Shown here: positions 24,641-37,191 of the stretch, in pieces
Layout of the letters: each line of letters opens with the position of its first letter
How positions within the stretch are numbered: the first letter of the stretch is position 1
Assembly (NCBI RefSeq): GCF_002443255.2
Contig: NW_019211456.1
Span: 39,315,042-39,379,041, forward strand
DNA: 64,000 nucleotides
Origin: Varroa destructor
Taxonomy: Eukaryota > Arthropoda > Arachnida > Mesostigmata > Varroidae
Reading direction: 5' to 3'
Notes under the pieces: model-generated
Told to the model about the DNA's origin: nothing
What the model saw: the letters and a program-made list of their open reading frames with translations, nothing else
Databases searched by the model: none
Made by a program: the position numbers and the translations under genes

Positions 24641-27260
24641 GTTATATTGAGGTTTTTCTCTACCAGCTACAGCTTTTGCCGCTCTTCAGCCGAAACAGCC
24701 CCAGCCTGCCGGCCCTGATTCCTTGATAAGTGTATCGACCAGATCCTAGACGAGAAGAACGAGATCCTTAATAACACTCTCCCTATATATCTCTTCCTTA
24801 AAATACCAAAGGAATAAATCCCTCTTAAGCGAACTCGAGAAAACAAACTACCCCGATTTCCCTTCAGCCTCGGCTGCGTCGGCCTCGTCGGTCGCTACTT
24901 AGTCGTCGACTGCGGCTAGGCTCAGCGCCACGACCCTGCTATATCCTTGCCACACTCAGGCACATAGCTCTTCGACAGCTGCCGACGCCAACGGGCTTGG
25001 TTGCCAAAGCTCAAGCAGTGTCTCCTAGTATAGTTATAGCAGCTTCAACTGCTGCATGAGGATCCCGGTCAGTCGCTTGCTAGCTCAGGCTGGGTCGCCT
25101 CATCGCAGATCCTTGCCGCTGCCGCCACGTCGGTGGCAGGCAAACGTTAAGTCTGTCTGCTTGTCAGATCCGCAAGCCACTTCCCTTTCCGGGTTGGCTT
25201 CTAAGAAACGTGTCTACCACCCCACCCAGACCGGACCAGACAACAGGACCGTGGACAGTCAGTCAGACAGAGAGCAATTCAGCGAGAAAAAAGAGGCAGC
25301 GGCAAATTACGAGGGGACCAGCCCCAGTAGCAGCAGCCAGTTTTCTTCTCGAAGGCTCTTATTGTCGCGTAGATCCTACCGAATGTGGGACGGAATTTCC
25401 CTCCTTTCCGTTTCCTCACTAGCAGCAGCAGCAGCAGCAGTGGCAGTACCCCCACCATTTCCACCTCAAAAGAAGAACAACTGCAAATTGCTGTGTGACT
25501 AGACCCAGTGATCCACTTGGGCTCGGCGAGGACGACGCGAAGTGTACGCGACCAATAGCTTGGCCATCGAACCGTCACATTCAATTTACATATTTACCGT
25601 AGCTCATATAATCAATGTTGAATGAAAGTTAAGCTTGTGGCGCTGTTAGAAATTCCCGTAAACTTGAAGCGTCCCAAAAAATAATTAAATACCACACCTT
25701 TTTATAATATCTATCATTGAATGAACACCGTTTATTGATAATACACAACTGTATGTACAACAAGCGGGCGCAAGCATCCAGTAACATCATCGGCTTCGAC
25801 AGAAGCTGAAGATGATTTTGCAGAACACTATTATATTGGTTCGGGATCCGCCGAGCTGTTTTCCTGCCATATTTTAGTCGAAACGAGACAGGACGGGGTG
25901 CCTGCTTGCTTCGTTGGTGCCTGACCGGTTAGGGGTACCCCATTCGTCGAAGGAACGAATCGCGCTTGCCGGGCAGGGCGCACTTCCAGGAACTAGGCGC
26001 TGCGTTCTCTGCTTTACTTACGGCATCTTGGTACAGCGACACCACGGGGTAGCGTGTGGAGGCGGGGCGAATGAGTATTGGCGGCGGGAGGAACCTCGGG
26101 CCCATCAAACCTCGGCATACCATCTCCTGCACATCATCATCTTAGTCGCGACTTGCCGCCAGTCAGTGACCCGGCGGCGGTAACAATGACAAGCGATACA
26201 GAAGTACCATTAGCAGAAGCATGCTCGGCACATCGCTTAGCAGCTCCTGTCTTACAGATCATATATTGCCGATTAGTGCTGGCCGACTACTAGGCAATTC
26301 ATTGCTTGTTTGCCTGATCCAAGCGATTCCACGACGCTGTTCTGTTGTTGCGCTCTCTCAGAAGGTGGAGAGCGAGAATCAGGGAACGAGAGTGTCAACT
26401 GACGGCCAAACGCTACCTGCCCAAACCACATACAGATCCACCCAAATCACGGAGCGTGACGGCGTCAAATGGCATCGGCGCAAGCTTTGCTTTGAGAACC
26501 ACTTTCAAATAACAACAAAAAAAAATATGACTGATGCGGACTGAAAATGCTCGCACACCACGTGTTTTCTGTAATTGAGGACTAAAATATTGAAAACCTG
26601 ACACACATATTGACAATTCGCTCGAGCTAACTAGCTAGCTCGAATGATGAGCATCTTAAGCGTGGAGAAGATACAGAGCCCAAGCTGTCAAGATAAGTAT
26701 TTCGATGCCGCATGCATATACGTTGTCCAAGCTGCACGACAAGGTTATCGCACCTCCCGACGTCTAACGAGTCAGGACTCTAGTTTGACTCGTATTGAAC
26801 GAAGAAACGATTCTTTTCAATCTGCTGTGCAGCCTTTCTGTAATTCTGCTTGTTGGCTAGGGTATGCCTGTCTATTACGCAGTTTCGTCTTCCCTGCACA
26901 GTAGGAGGCATAGCGTAAGAGGATGAAGACAAAAACGAGGGTGAACATGCTAAGTGTCGTTGATCGCTTAAATTGAGGCACCAAGATCGCCATTTCCTGT
27001 ATTGAACTGTTGGAAGGACTACCAGGAACAACTACCCTCCCCCCGATACGCTTGGGACTCCACGGACAATGCGTTTCTCTCTCTCCTCCCCAAATAAAGC
27101 GCCATAGTTCATTCCTCCCACCGAAGAACGGTAACCCAGGCGCTACCGAGTCCAGATCGCGGGCGGTGCAGATGTGGGTTAGAGTACGACAGCGCCTTCG
27201 GAGCCAACCCTCGAGAATAGGCACTGTTCCGGACTATATCGTGCCTTATAGATAGTGGAT
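24641..27260. other. GC-richer segment, no recognised gene
   Basis: This segment is markedly GC-richer than its flanks, with CT-rich and CAG-rich patches. A plus-strand frame at 25,056-25,502 (148 codons) encodes Ser- and Ala-rich low-complexity sequence over an AGC repeat at 25,421-25,440 and shows no family motif. Other frames (25,914-26,183, 26,221-26,544, 27,010-27,255, and minus 27,224-26,817) also lack motifs. The composition would suit a promoter, a 5' UTR or a CpG-rich regulatory region, but I cannot point to a defined exon. Confidence 0.35.
25421..25440. repeat. (AGC)n trinucleotide run
   Basis: About seven AGC units in a GC-rich setting. It would encode Ala, Ser or Gln depending on frame. 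Confidence 0.8.
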
Positions 27261-29999
27261 GAAATATTCATGCTGCGAAACGTATATTTGTCTTATGATA
27301 TATTCTTCTCGTCAGCTCACCTTCTCAACTTTCCGGGCTCCCTCAGAGGGCGTGTATATATACGTACACATGTTGTATATGAGTAACTATATATATGTGT
27401 GTAAACCCATGTCGTCCTGCTTATCGCTGTTGCCAGCAGCGTTTCAGAGCAGAACACGACAGCGGCGGTAGAAATCATCGTCGTCACTCTCGTCACGGCA
27501 GTAGTTGCCAGCAGCAGTTCCTGGAACAGCTGGCGCGAAACGACCACTACACCCTCGTATGGCCAAAGATGATTTGGCAAGGGCGTTCGACGCTGACATG
27601 ACGAGACCAATGTGAGCGGTGAGAGCTGGCGTAGCTTAAGTTGCCAGTGTCTCGCGTTCGACAACAATGGCATGGAAGAGAAGATATTTTCGGGGAAAGG
27701 CATAATTGTCGCTACTAACGAGTTTCGAATCGGAGATCAGCTAGACGACAAAACAAGCGTTCCACTTTTAATTTAGATGTACACTTTCTTTATATCCTTT
27801 TAGTTCTTTCCTCTCTCTGTCTGTCACTTGAACATCTCTGGCGTGCGGATACCTATCTAGATTGCTTCCTGTAGCAAACGATAGCGTGAACCAGCTAGAT
27901 GACACCTACATACTAGTTTATGTAGCGATTTATACTTTTAATCGATATTGCTGACATTTTTTTCAAAACATATTATCAGTAGAATAAACGACTTTATAAA
28001 GCCTTCTCGAAAATATATATGTATATTCCAAGAAAATATATATCAATCCATATAGATCAAAACGTTGCACATTTTTGGTTGTTTTGTGGGATCATTTTAT
28101 TCCGGTACTCTGGCTACGCAAACGGCATCTGCCTCCAAATGTAGGTAACTTAATTAGCCGGGCTACGAACGACCCATGCCCATTTGCCTCTAAACACATA
28201 TAGTATAGATATGGTTATGCACTTGGTTGCTGAAGGTAACAGTTTCACAGAAAGTTTTCGTAAAAATCAGAATATTCTAAGAGAAAAGTTGCCTTAGAAT
28301 ACTGTACCTTTTTCCTAGAGATTAAATTTAAACCATTCTTGATTGTAAGAGGGCGATTGGAGCATTATTGACCATGATGATATGACTTGATACCATGGTT
28401 CGGGAATCCATCTGCAATTTCAGGATTTTTTAAAATTCGATCTGGTCAATTTTGCCTGCAAACATGCGTACGCATTACCAGCGTTGCTTCGTAATGTACC
28501 TAAATTGAGAACTTTATCTTAAGAAAAAGACTGAAACATTAAAATAGAGCACAATGGTAATTTTTTTATCTCCTATTATGTTTCTCATACACATGTACTA
28601 CTAACACTTGAAACATTTAAATAGTCGAACGTTGAATTTTCGCAAGCCACGATCTCATTGCCTGTACCAATCGATGAAAATGGAAAAGCTAGCCTATTCT
28701 ATATGAATTGTTTATTTATGAATTTATTTATTTGCAAAGATAATGAATGTTATCAACTGAACCCAATGCTAGCTATTTGAAATTAGCGCGAACACAGTCG
28801 ATACGTGCACCTGTCGCTGCACGTACCCAATTAATTATCGCAGAGTTGTCATAAAGGCTAAGTAAAGTTACTTTGAAATTGCGAAAATTGCGTTACTGTT
28901 GTTGGCAGTTGCCACTATTATGAAGCAATTGCCGCCCCTTTTTCCTCATATTCCTTCCCTTTTTTCCTGTTTTAAGGCGTGTTCTTGCTTTTCTTGAGCG
29001 TGAGCAGTAGATCCGCACATGCGGAAACAAAAAGCAAAGCATCAACTTACTTGCAAGGGTTCGTACTCCTTTCAATTGGCCTGGCTCGGCAGACTTTTGT
29101 GACTTTTACAGGAAGTAGCAGCATTGTCCTACTTTCTAAATCCGTACAATAGAGAACCGATAACTTGTTTGCTGCTTGCATGAACACACGTTGAGGGCCA
29201 GCGTCAGTTTCCGTGCTACCTGTGGGGTGAATACCTCGATATCTGTTCACCTCGGAGCAGTGTTACCCTGCAATAGTTTTTGCACGCTTGTTTCCGATTT
29301 CGTTCTTCGTATCGCATCGTAAACCATAAGTGCCCAACACGAACAAGGGCACAAGGTTTTATGCGACCTCGAATGTTCTCTGTCCAATTTATCGCCGCAG
29401 TCGCAGCCATCCATAAGAACATTATGTACGTTCGATCATATGCTCGATCACTCTGCTGCCATTTTTTCGGAATCAGGCTGGGATTGTTGCTACTGCTCTC
29501 GATTTTTTGGATTATTGGCAGAAGTCTAACTAACATTATGGATTTATTAACGGAATTATTACACACACATAAATATCTCCTACAATCATCTATATATATA
29601 TATATACATATATTGTTCTCAAAGGAAACGCATTCAGAGTTCACTGCACGTTTCCTGAAAGGTTTATATATACAGGTTCAGTATAATATCCCAATATCAA
29701 ATAGAGTATACAGAACCAATTAAAACACCGCCTAGTATAGGGTTTTGTTAAGTTTATTAAATTTATTTGAAAGATTTCTAGATATGATACTAGAAAGTAA
29801 CAAGCAGCATAATACCTATTACAATTTTTGTTGTATTTAGTGCATCTAGATGTATCGGCAGGCTTGTGGAAACCTAATTTCCTGCAGAGTATATGGTGGA
29901 GCCGATGTACGGCAAAGCGAGTGGTTCGTTTCTTTCCACTCATTGTTCCTTATCGCATCGAAAGCAAAGAAATCCCCATCAATCGGCGCGCTTTTCGTT
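27261..29999. other. Gene-free AT-rich stretch with overlapping antisense open frames
   Basis: Mostly AT-rich, with TA-rich patches (for example near 27,350-27,400, 28,010-28,040 and 29,590-29,608). At 29,216-29,723 both strands are open at once for over 100 codons: plus 29,280-29,723 and minus 29,644-29,216. Neither translation shows a motif I recognise. I see no gene. Confidence 0.5.
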
Positions 30000-32420
30000 C
30001 TCAGTTTCTAAGGTTGGTTTTGAGGGCTACCGTTGCTGGGACCTCAAAGCGACGGCGTAGGTTTTCGAACAGCAGTGACCAGTCGGCTAAGAGATATGGG
30101 GGTTATCATGTCTAGTCGTACTGCTTTTCTAAAGAAGCGAATTTCTACGCGATTTAACTGTTCGAGGTTTTCCACTGCTAAGACTCTCCAGTTGACGCCC
30201 ATGCAGCCAACATTGCCTTCCTGTACCTTCGGTGACATGTGCAGTGGACTTTCTTCCATTCGCGGAGAAGAGCAACCTCAGGTACGGAAGCCGCTTTTCG
30301 CAGGCAACAGGTGACCTCGCGAGGTGTAAGGTGTCAGTGGTCGCTGTCGTGCTTCTTCTTTTTAACTTCATTGCTGCCATCTTAGTTAGGTTTACGATCA
30401 ATCCTAAATCTGTGACTGTCGCATAGAGCGTATTACACTTGGAACCTGTTCGATCCGTACATCATTAAGCCGTCTGCATATAAAACAACTGCGATTGATT
30501 TTCCAGGCTTTTTTTAATGAAGTAGATCTTTGAGCAAAATAGACAATAAAAGTGTTCTTAGTTCTTGTCTTCCTGAGCCCTGAGTCCGTCTATACGAAGG
30601 ATGGGAGTTCGGCCACTTCGCCAATGACTACTCTGGTCCTTCGTAAAATCGTAGCGAGAAGGTTGAGCACATTTTTTTTTTTTATAAAAGATCCACCCCG
30701 ACCAGCGTGAGCATAACTTTGTCTCTGAGCGTTAAGTCGAAAGCTGTCGCGATAAAGTCGACGAATACAATTGCATAACGTGCCCGATGTCAGTCATCAG
30801 GCTCCTGCATGCCGTTTCTGTGAAGCGTTCGTTCCGGAACCCATGTTGCCCTGTTGCGACAATGTATACGTTTTTTAAGTAGCTACCCAGTTTCTTAACC
30901 TGTAAGCCGGAAAGCAACTTATAACAAACGCTTTTGCTCGTTATTGCCTGTCATGACGGTAGCATTGTTGATTTGTCTATTTCCAGTGATTATTATATCG
31001 TGCTCTCTCCACTGCGCTGGAAGTGTACCAGTACATAAAGATTTACTAAAAAGTGCCATCCAGCGCGGCGCCATAACGATGGTACAGTTGAGATGCTCGT
31101 TGCGGACCCTCTTCGAACTGGCGGCTTTTTTATTACATAAATTCCCGCACGATGCGGTCTTCTTGAAGATAATCGCATTGTAAAGAGATCTTTTTTTATT
31201 ACGCTGCGACGAAGAAGGGCACTGCGCGTGGTACCGCATCGTTTGATGCAAGACATCTCGGGATGTGATTTATGAGCGTCGACGAGTTAATCGGTCAGGT
31301 CGCCGAGCAGCCGAAATAGTGTTATAGTCACTTGTGTGGTTGACATTCTGCATCGGCGATCAAACGAGTCACCAGCCGTTCAAGCTTTTGTTGCCTTTTT
31401 GACAAATCGCGTTAAAAACGGAGACTAAAAAAACTCGGCCTGCATCTTGGCCACACGGCTGAAGGCCATCTGGACCCTTCGTACAGGGCCTGCACCTCCA
31501 GAACCCAAGGGCCGAGAGGCTATCCTATAGACTCAAAAATGTCTACCAGATACTACACAGAGGTTGCGGCATTCTGCACGTCCAATACAGGGAGAGCTCC
31601 GTGGGCGTGTTTCACGAGCTTGTAGGTATCGCGACAGAGCTTGGCATTTGACAGTCAGTGCGGGTGCAATTTGGACGGTGAGATCTATCGCTACTAGCAT
31701 GTGAGCATGAATGCGTGCTTCTTTTGACAGTAAATGTTGCGTATGTCAGAAACATATTGATAAGCAAATTTCCTGCATGTAGCGTTGAGGTAGAATTGAC
31801 GATTTTAGCAATTATCGTCTGCAAGCATGCTTTGGGAGGCCGTGGTGCGGCGTGAGTTCAGCTGGTCGAGGTGGATGCTGATGCCGCTAGCAATGGCCTA
31901 AGAAAAGGCAGAGCGAGGAAGACAGCTCTTCTAGTCCGCAGACGAGCTTCTCCACCGCAATGTATGTTGACCATGAATCAGCCAAGGGTGTTATTTCTCA
32001 CAAGGCTTAACATGGGGCTGCCTGTTCTATGACTGTAGAAAATAAAAGTGCCGTCGCTGGGACGGCCCGGTCCGTTGCTACTCGTTTCAATACAGCGCAC
32101 AAAACAAAAACACGGTGTGTTAAATAAGCTAGTTTCTAAGGTTTTCATTAGCACGAAGATGTTTATACTCTCTAAGGCGTCGGGGGAGAAAAGCGTCAGA
32201 GTTGCGGCTTTCTCATTCCATTCTGTTATTCCTAGTGTCTCCTCAAGGTCCGGTCTCGCTGAAGGTCCGCGATTGTAAGCGACTGTAGTGATTCAAGGAA
32301 TCGCGTACTGTAGCTGGTTCTTCAGTCGTCAATACTCCTAGAATCTGCTTCACGAAGTTCGCCTTCTTTAAGGGCAACCTCGCTCTCTTTGGAGAAGACC
32401 TTACGATATAAAGAAGGTCC
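30000..32420 (-). pseudogene. Decayed LINE (non-LTR retrotransposon) ORF2
   Basis: This minus-strand relic encodes parts of a LINE ORF2 polyprotein (apurinic-type endonuclease plus RT), which copies the element into DNA at a nicked target. In order from high to low coordinates: VFSKESEVALKEGELREAD (32,399-32,325) and YNRGPSARPDLEETLG with TLTLFSPDALESI (32,280-32,150) match the C-terminal half of R1/LOA/Jockey-type endonucleases. The RT begins about 31,071 with MALFSKSLCTGTLPAQWRE (block 1), then QHGFRNERFTETACRSL at 30,848 (block 2a, Q.GFR..RST). A decayed QG..SPLLF region follows near 30,580-30,510. Then come LYADGLMMYGS at 30,486-30,455 (catalytic YADD changed to YADG), LRLLFSANGRKSTAHVTE, and a C-terminal stretch ENLEQLNRVEIRFFRK (30,259-30,044). 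Stops and frameshifts are many. The 5' end looks truncated near 32.4 kb. Confidence 0.85.
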
Positions 32421-33879
32421 CTGCATTTATTAAACTAAATCGGTACGATCGATCGAAAGAATCTGGCCGACGCCTAATTCTAAGGAAGACTAATCTGACT
32501 CAAATACTTGTTAGCAATTACAATTCAATAGCGACTGCTCGACTCATTGTAAAATATGCATCCTTCTTTTATTATTTGGTTTACTTAAATTCACAGATTG
32601 AGAAATTTGAAATTAGAAAGTAAGCTTCCATTGTCGCCTTCGCTATTTGCCGGATTCCTAGCAAGACCAAAAGCACCCAATCCAACGATAAATAAAATAT
32701 ATCTTTCTTTTACCTAACGAGGTGAAGCAGATTGGTACTACTACTCAAAAGCAACAGAGTCCATAAAGAGGCAAAGGCGTACGTATGATTTTCCAACTTT
32801 ATATATGCTCTTATATACACTGGAAGCGCTATCTGGAACTTCGAAGGCGAAGGAGTACCTAAGCAGGACATAACGAATAGAAAGCGTGTGCAGACGGCTT
32901 TGAATAACGAACTGCCTCGAGAAATTGGGCCTGACAAGCGTCCTGACGTCAAGCAGATCTAAATTCAACTTTTACAAAAATAGCTTAAAACAATTTACGC
33001 TAAAGAGAGCGCAAAGAAATGCGCCACGTGCACCTATCTACATGCGCACATATGGAGACATACAGACACAAACATCCGCGCGCAAAAGACAAAACCCAGC
33101 CCAGATTTTATTAGAGAGAGTGGAATAGTAGCAAAGTAAACAGGATCCCAAATGCACAAACAGGACTTGCCACGAACGTCAGATACCATTACAACCAACA
33201 GCTGAATATGTGCATTTACTGATTGGCCTGCTCGCTACTGATAGGACGAGAAAAACTGAGGGGAGCGCATTAAAGAAATGCATGCCACCAAGGAAGCAAT
33301 CAAGGGGTCTAATTTTGAATTTTTGAACACCATTCTATCCTTATACTTCTAGGGCGCAGTACAAATATCATTTATCATATATCTTAAAATTGATACTCTT
33401 AACGAATTATTATACCGTTATGAAAACAATTCTTATTCAGCTTTTTCGAGCTTAGAGGCTTCAGTACTAAGTAAAATAGAAACTAGCTTTAGAGAGATTC
33501 GGCAAAGATCTTCAAGGGACCCATGTAAACACGTATATCACACATAAAGCGATTTACCGATTATATACAAGAGTTAACTTCTACTTGAAAAACCAAAATC
33601 AGGACTTATATACATAACTTATTCTAATTATAATTGTTATTGCTGTGAATAAAAGCCAGTAGAAATTAATTTGTAAACAGGTATGGCTCGATTGGTACAA
33701 TCACAGATAGTGTGCTAGCCGTCAGCCTAAAAGTTCGCTTTTTGATTATTACAATATATAAAATGAAACATTTGGGCCATTTGGTATTCGGAACTGATTT
33801 CCACATGTTAAATTTCACTACCAACTAATGGAAAATACTTCTAGTGGCACTTTCCAAGCAATTCATTTCCCTTCTCTTC

Positions 33880-33896
33880 TTTTTTTTTTTTTTTTT
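33880..33896. repeat. Poly(T) run with a tRNA-like flank
   Basis: A run of 17 T. Read on the minus strand, it is a poly(A) run preceded by GTTAGAGCATTGGTTCGA (33,914-33,897). That string resembles the D-loop end of many tRNAs (GGTTAGAGC) fused to a TTCGA string of the B box. This may be the 3' end of a SINE. It is too short to be sure. Confidence 0.4.
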
Positions 33897-34014
33897 CGAA
33901 CCAATGCTCTAACGAATTCTTTAGAATTTATTCGTGTTGAACGCCAGAGTTCAGCCATCATCGTAGAGCGGCCGCAGTGGCATGTAGTATAGTTTTAACG
34001 AGTTGTGATTGTTT

Positions 34015-34047
34015 TTATTATTACTATTATTATTATTATTGTTATTA
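34015..34047. repeat. (TTA)n microsatellite
   Basis: Imperfect TTA/TTG triplet run of about 33 bp. Confidence 0.8.
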
Positions 34048-34239
34048 CGTATTGTGAAGGTCTGACGTCGAACATACGGAAAACAAGGAAAACAAAACCT
34101 ATCGCACAAAGGATAGATTCGAGGACGTGTCAGGCTTCAAGCGTTCGTTTTCAAATCGAAATCGGTAGCAAAAATCAATTTTCGAAAATTTTCACCAAAA
34201 AGATAGCAACTGTGTTGCGCCGCTGACCATTCAGGTTTC

Positions 34240-34960
34240 GACCATCACAATCGTCTTCGGTCCTGCTTCACCGGCTTCACTATCGCCATCACACCCACCC
34301 ATAGTGGCCTTCTGGCAAGGTGCCTTTTTCGTTCGATTCCAAAGACATACATTCTTTTGACTCTCACTTGCTTTCCGTACGGCGTTTGAGCACTTCGAAG
34401 ATTCCCTGTCCGCTACCGCTCTCTTCTGCCCAAAATTTAACAGGCAGCGACGATTTGGCTTTAGCCCTCCTTCGCCTCCGCCTCCGTCGTCTCTAAGTGG
34501 TAGGAACAGCCTGGACAGCAGAAAAGTGGGTGCCCCTTGGAGCTATTTGCCATGCCTCGTAAGCCACGAGAAGGTGGAAAACGAAAACGCAAAAATATCG
34601 ATAATGTAAGACGTCATTTTAGAAGAGGGTAAAAGCAAACCGGGAAAACGAAGAAACTCAAGGAACCTCTTTGAGCTGGAAAACGCAAATCGTTTTCTCC
34701 ACTTGCAGGGCAAAGTCGAAATAAGCGGCGTGGCAAGGCTGGTGCGGGGCAGGGAGGGATGGAAGGAGGTCGACAGAAATACAACGAGAACAGTTAGTCC
34801 AACGAGATCATCGAAAGCCTCGAAAATAACAATGAGAAAACAGTGGAAGCTTTTGGAACGAACCCATAAGAGAAACTAGGTAGATAGGTAAAGAAATTGC
34901 TGAGGGAAGCCGTTCTACTGTGTGCGGCATGGCGGGCGAAGACTAGCCGTACGTGTGTCC
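34240..34960 (+). other. GC-richer segment that may hold a first exon
   Basis: This segment is GC-richer than the flanking DNA, with CT-rich and CCTCCGCCTCCG patches upstream of the short exon candidate at 34,552. After about 34,620 it becomes purine-rich (GGAAAACG-type strings). This would suit a 5' UTR, a first exon and the start of an intron, but no promoter element or transcript end can be proved from sequence alone. Confidence 0.3.
34552..34605 (+). CDS. Candidate short first coding exon, basic N-terminus (weak)
   Basis: An ATG in a GC-rich setting opens an 18-codon frame, MPRKPREGGKRKRKNIDN, that runs directly into GTAAGA at 34,606. That hexamer is a good 5' splice-site consensus, although the exon's last base is T rather than G. 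The peptide is strongly basic, like a nuclear localisation signal. Short basic N-terminal exons are common in nuclear regulators such as zinc-finger transcription factors, but I cannot match it to a named protein. If real, the exon is phase 0 and its partner would lie far downstream, possibly beyond the window, whose last bases form a 3' splice site. The chance alternative is strong: an 18-codon frame carries little statistical weight, and the AAA-rich codons may only reflect local purine richness. Confidence 0.2.
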
Positions 34961-37019
34961 GGGCACTTGATTTGTACAGATTTGTTCGCTCCGGAGATTA
35001 TTTGCCATTTGTTTTTTTTTTTTATAGAACCACTTATTTAGCGAAAAAGGCAGGCAGGCATGCATGCATATTGGAAAAAGAACCACTACCGCGCATTTAG
35101 AGCATACGAAACAGACAGACAGTACAGGAAGACGGTGGGGTATGGTTTAAGCAACAGCATTTGAACTACGTCATTATCGTGTCACTGGTTAGTGAAACAA
35201 AAGGAACACGAGTGGTACATATTTACTTAATGATTTGAATCAAAGACGGATTAGAGAGATGATTGAGGAAGCACTCTCGTAGAACTGCGTTTGAAAGCCG
35301 GCTTAATATCTCTCGTTAATGCATGCTGATTGTACGGTACATAATTTTCCTTTATCATCAGGGACCGTAATTAACATTTTTTTTAGTTTTTAATCAGCTT
35401 GTATTTGGTCGTCCAGAGAGTAATAGCGGCTTTTGTGTTTTGTCTTCCTTTTGATCTTTTGTTCGTTCAAAGTCAGGTCTTCACTGGAAAAGTTTTTTTT
35501 TGTTGCCGTTCAAGAGCATTTTTCTGGTCTTTTCCACATTACAAAATCTTTGGGTTGGTTTCAAACTCCTAGGATCGATACGTAGAATGACAAACAGCAT
35601 TTTCGACACCTATTTTGATTCATATGATGTCCCGTGTAGAACAACAGAGTGCTCCGTATATCGTGAATCGAACTTTATCGTTAAATCTAATAACTATCTT
35701 TCGCTAAAGGTGGCTAAAGACGATCCGCAATTTCGAAAAATCGTTTCATTGAAGCCTACATTAGGCCATTTTCGGGTCACGTCCTTGGCTATGGGGTCCC
35801 TATTGTTCGCTTACATTGTATTATTACTTAGGCTGGTTATTATTTCAGTGAAAACCGAGTGGTGACTTTTACGGACGCTGTTTTTTTTCAGCATCGGGCA
35901 TATTGATCTCTATCCGTATGAAACAAAGACAGAATTTTGTGACCTAGAGAAAACGATAGTAACAAGCTAGAAAAACAAAGAGGGGCCTCTCTAATTCGAT
36001 ACGTGACACGCGGTTGTCCAAAAATGGAATGAGAACAAGGGAAGCGCTGAACAAAAACTATCATGACTTTTCAAACAGCCTTCAGTTTGCCACTCTGTTG
36101 TATATTGGATTTAGCATATTCTCACTGTATATTTCAGTACCCATGATTGTTTATGGATAGGAATACATGGACAGCGAGCACTTCTAGAACGGTTATTGTA
36201 AACCGCTGATTTTTTTTTTATATCATTTATTTTACTGGTTAGAGACATGCGATATAAGTTGGGCTCGTGAGCTTCGGAAAGTTTGCCGGTTAAGCCGATA
36301 AGCTCGGAATGATGGGAAAGGCTGGGGGTTGCTGAGTCCAATGGGTCGTTCCGTTTAGGCTCGCCGCGCCCCTATCCTTATACAGAAGTTTTGTGAATCA
36401 ACTAAGATAACGTAGTACCAGATTAGACTTAACAGCTACAATCCTACTAGTAATCTCACTTGGATGCTAAACGTTAGAATTCACAGTGTCTTGTTTTACC
36501 AACCTATTTAACTTGACTTGGGAAAAATAGTAAATAGAGCAACAAATTTATTTCAAAGCGTATCATTGTTTCAAATGAGCAAAAATCCAGAAGCTTTTCG
36601 CGTCTTCATATATGGCATAGTTGGATTTGTTACTGTCTGACTCGTGGGTTCAGTATCTATGCAAATGCAGCGACTAACGAGAGAAGTAGAACGGTAATAC
36701 ATTGGCATGTCACTGCAATACCAATTTATACGTTTCAACATATGAGCTCATTAAAATTACTGCGTTAGTACTTTGCTATTAGTAATAGTACCGGTTTTCT
36801 TCGTCGTTGGAATTCATTAACTCGTTCTGGATGTCCCATTGGATACGAAAAAAGAAGATTGGTAAATTTCCTGGGAGCTGCTCTTCCTGGGAGAAAGCTC
36901 TACCGACAACACGTAGGCGATTCGTATTACATATTAAAACGCGAAGAAGCCACCACAAGCCGAACCCGAACGGTGATCCTTGCCGGTGAGAGGAAGTCTA
37001 ATTAACTGGACGTCCTTAG
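34961..37019. other. AT-rich gene-free stretch
   Basis: No gene recognised. The plus-strand frame 35,500-35,865 (121 codons) begins with a non-ATG start and shows no motif. There are T runs near 35,010-35,025, 35,493-35,500 and 36,210-36,220. Confidence 0.55.
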
Positions 37020-37191
37020 TTAGGTGCCGGACACGGCCGCGACAGCTGGGAACTCTCTAGCTGTTACCACCATCGGCGATGCCGTCGCGCGTGGTCGCTG
37101 GCCGCTGCATGTTACTCGCTTTTCCGCATCACCACGAACCAAGTACAGAATTTGCAGACATTGGTGGGACCCCACAACAGGGAAAGGACGC
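37020..37191. other. GC-rich flank of the long minus-strand frame
   Basis: A GC-rich short segment continuing the composition of 37,192-37,560. Overlapping small frames on both strands have no motif. Confidence 0.3.

Larger units (their letters stand above)
32421..34239. other. AT-rich gene-free stretch with a poly(T) run
   Basis: No gene recognised. Overlapping frames at 32,710-32,968 (minus) and 32,925-33,128 (plus) lack motifs. The T run at 33,880-33,896 is listed separately. A TTA-rich microsatellite occupies about 34,015-34,047. Confidence 0.6.

Noticed and set aside
25056..25502. 148-codon plus-strand frame
   Set aside because: Low-complexity Ser/Ala-rich translation over an AGC repeat in GC-rich DNA, with no family motif and no start or splice support.
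26630..26651. Imperfect palindrome around TCGAGCTA ... TAGCTCGA
   Set aside because: Only 8-bp arms with a spacer, within chance expectation.
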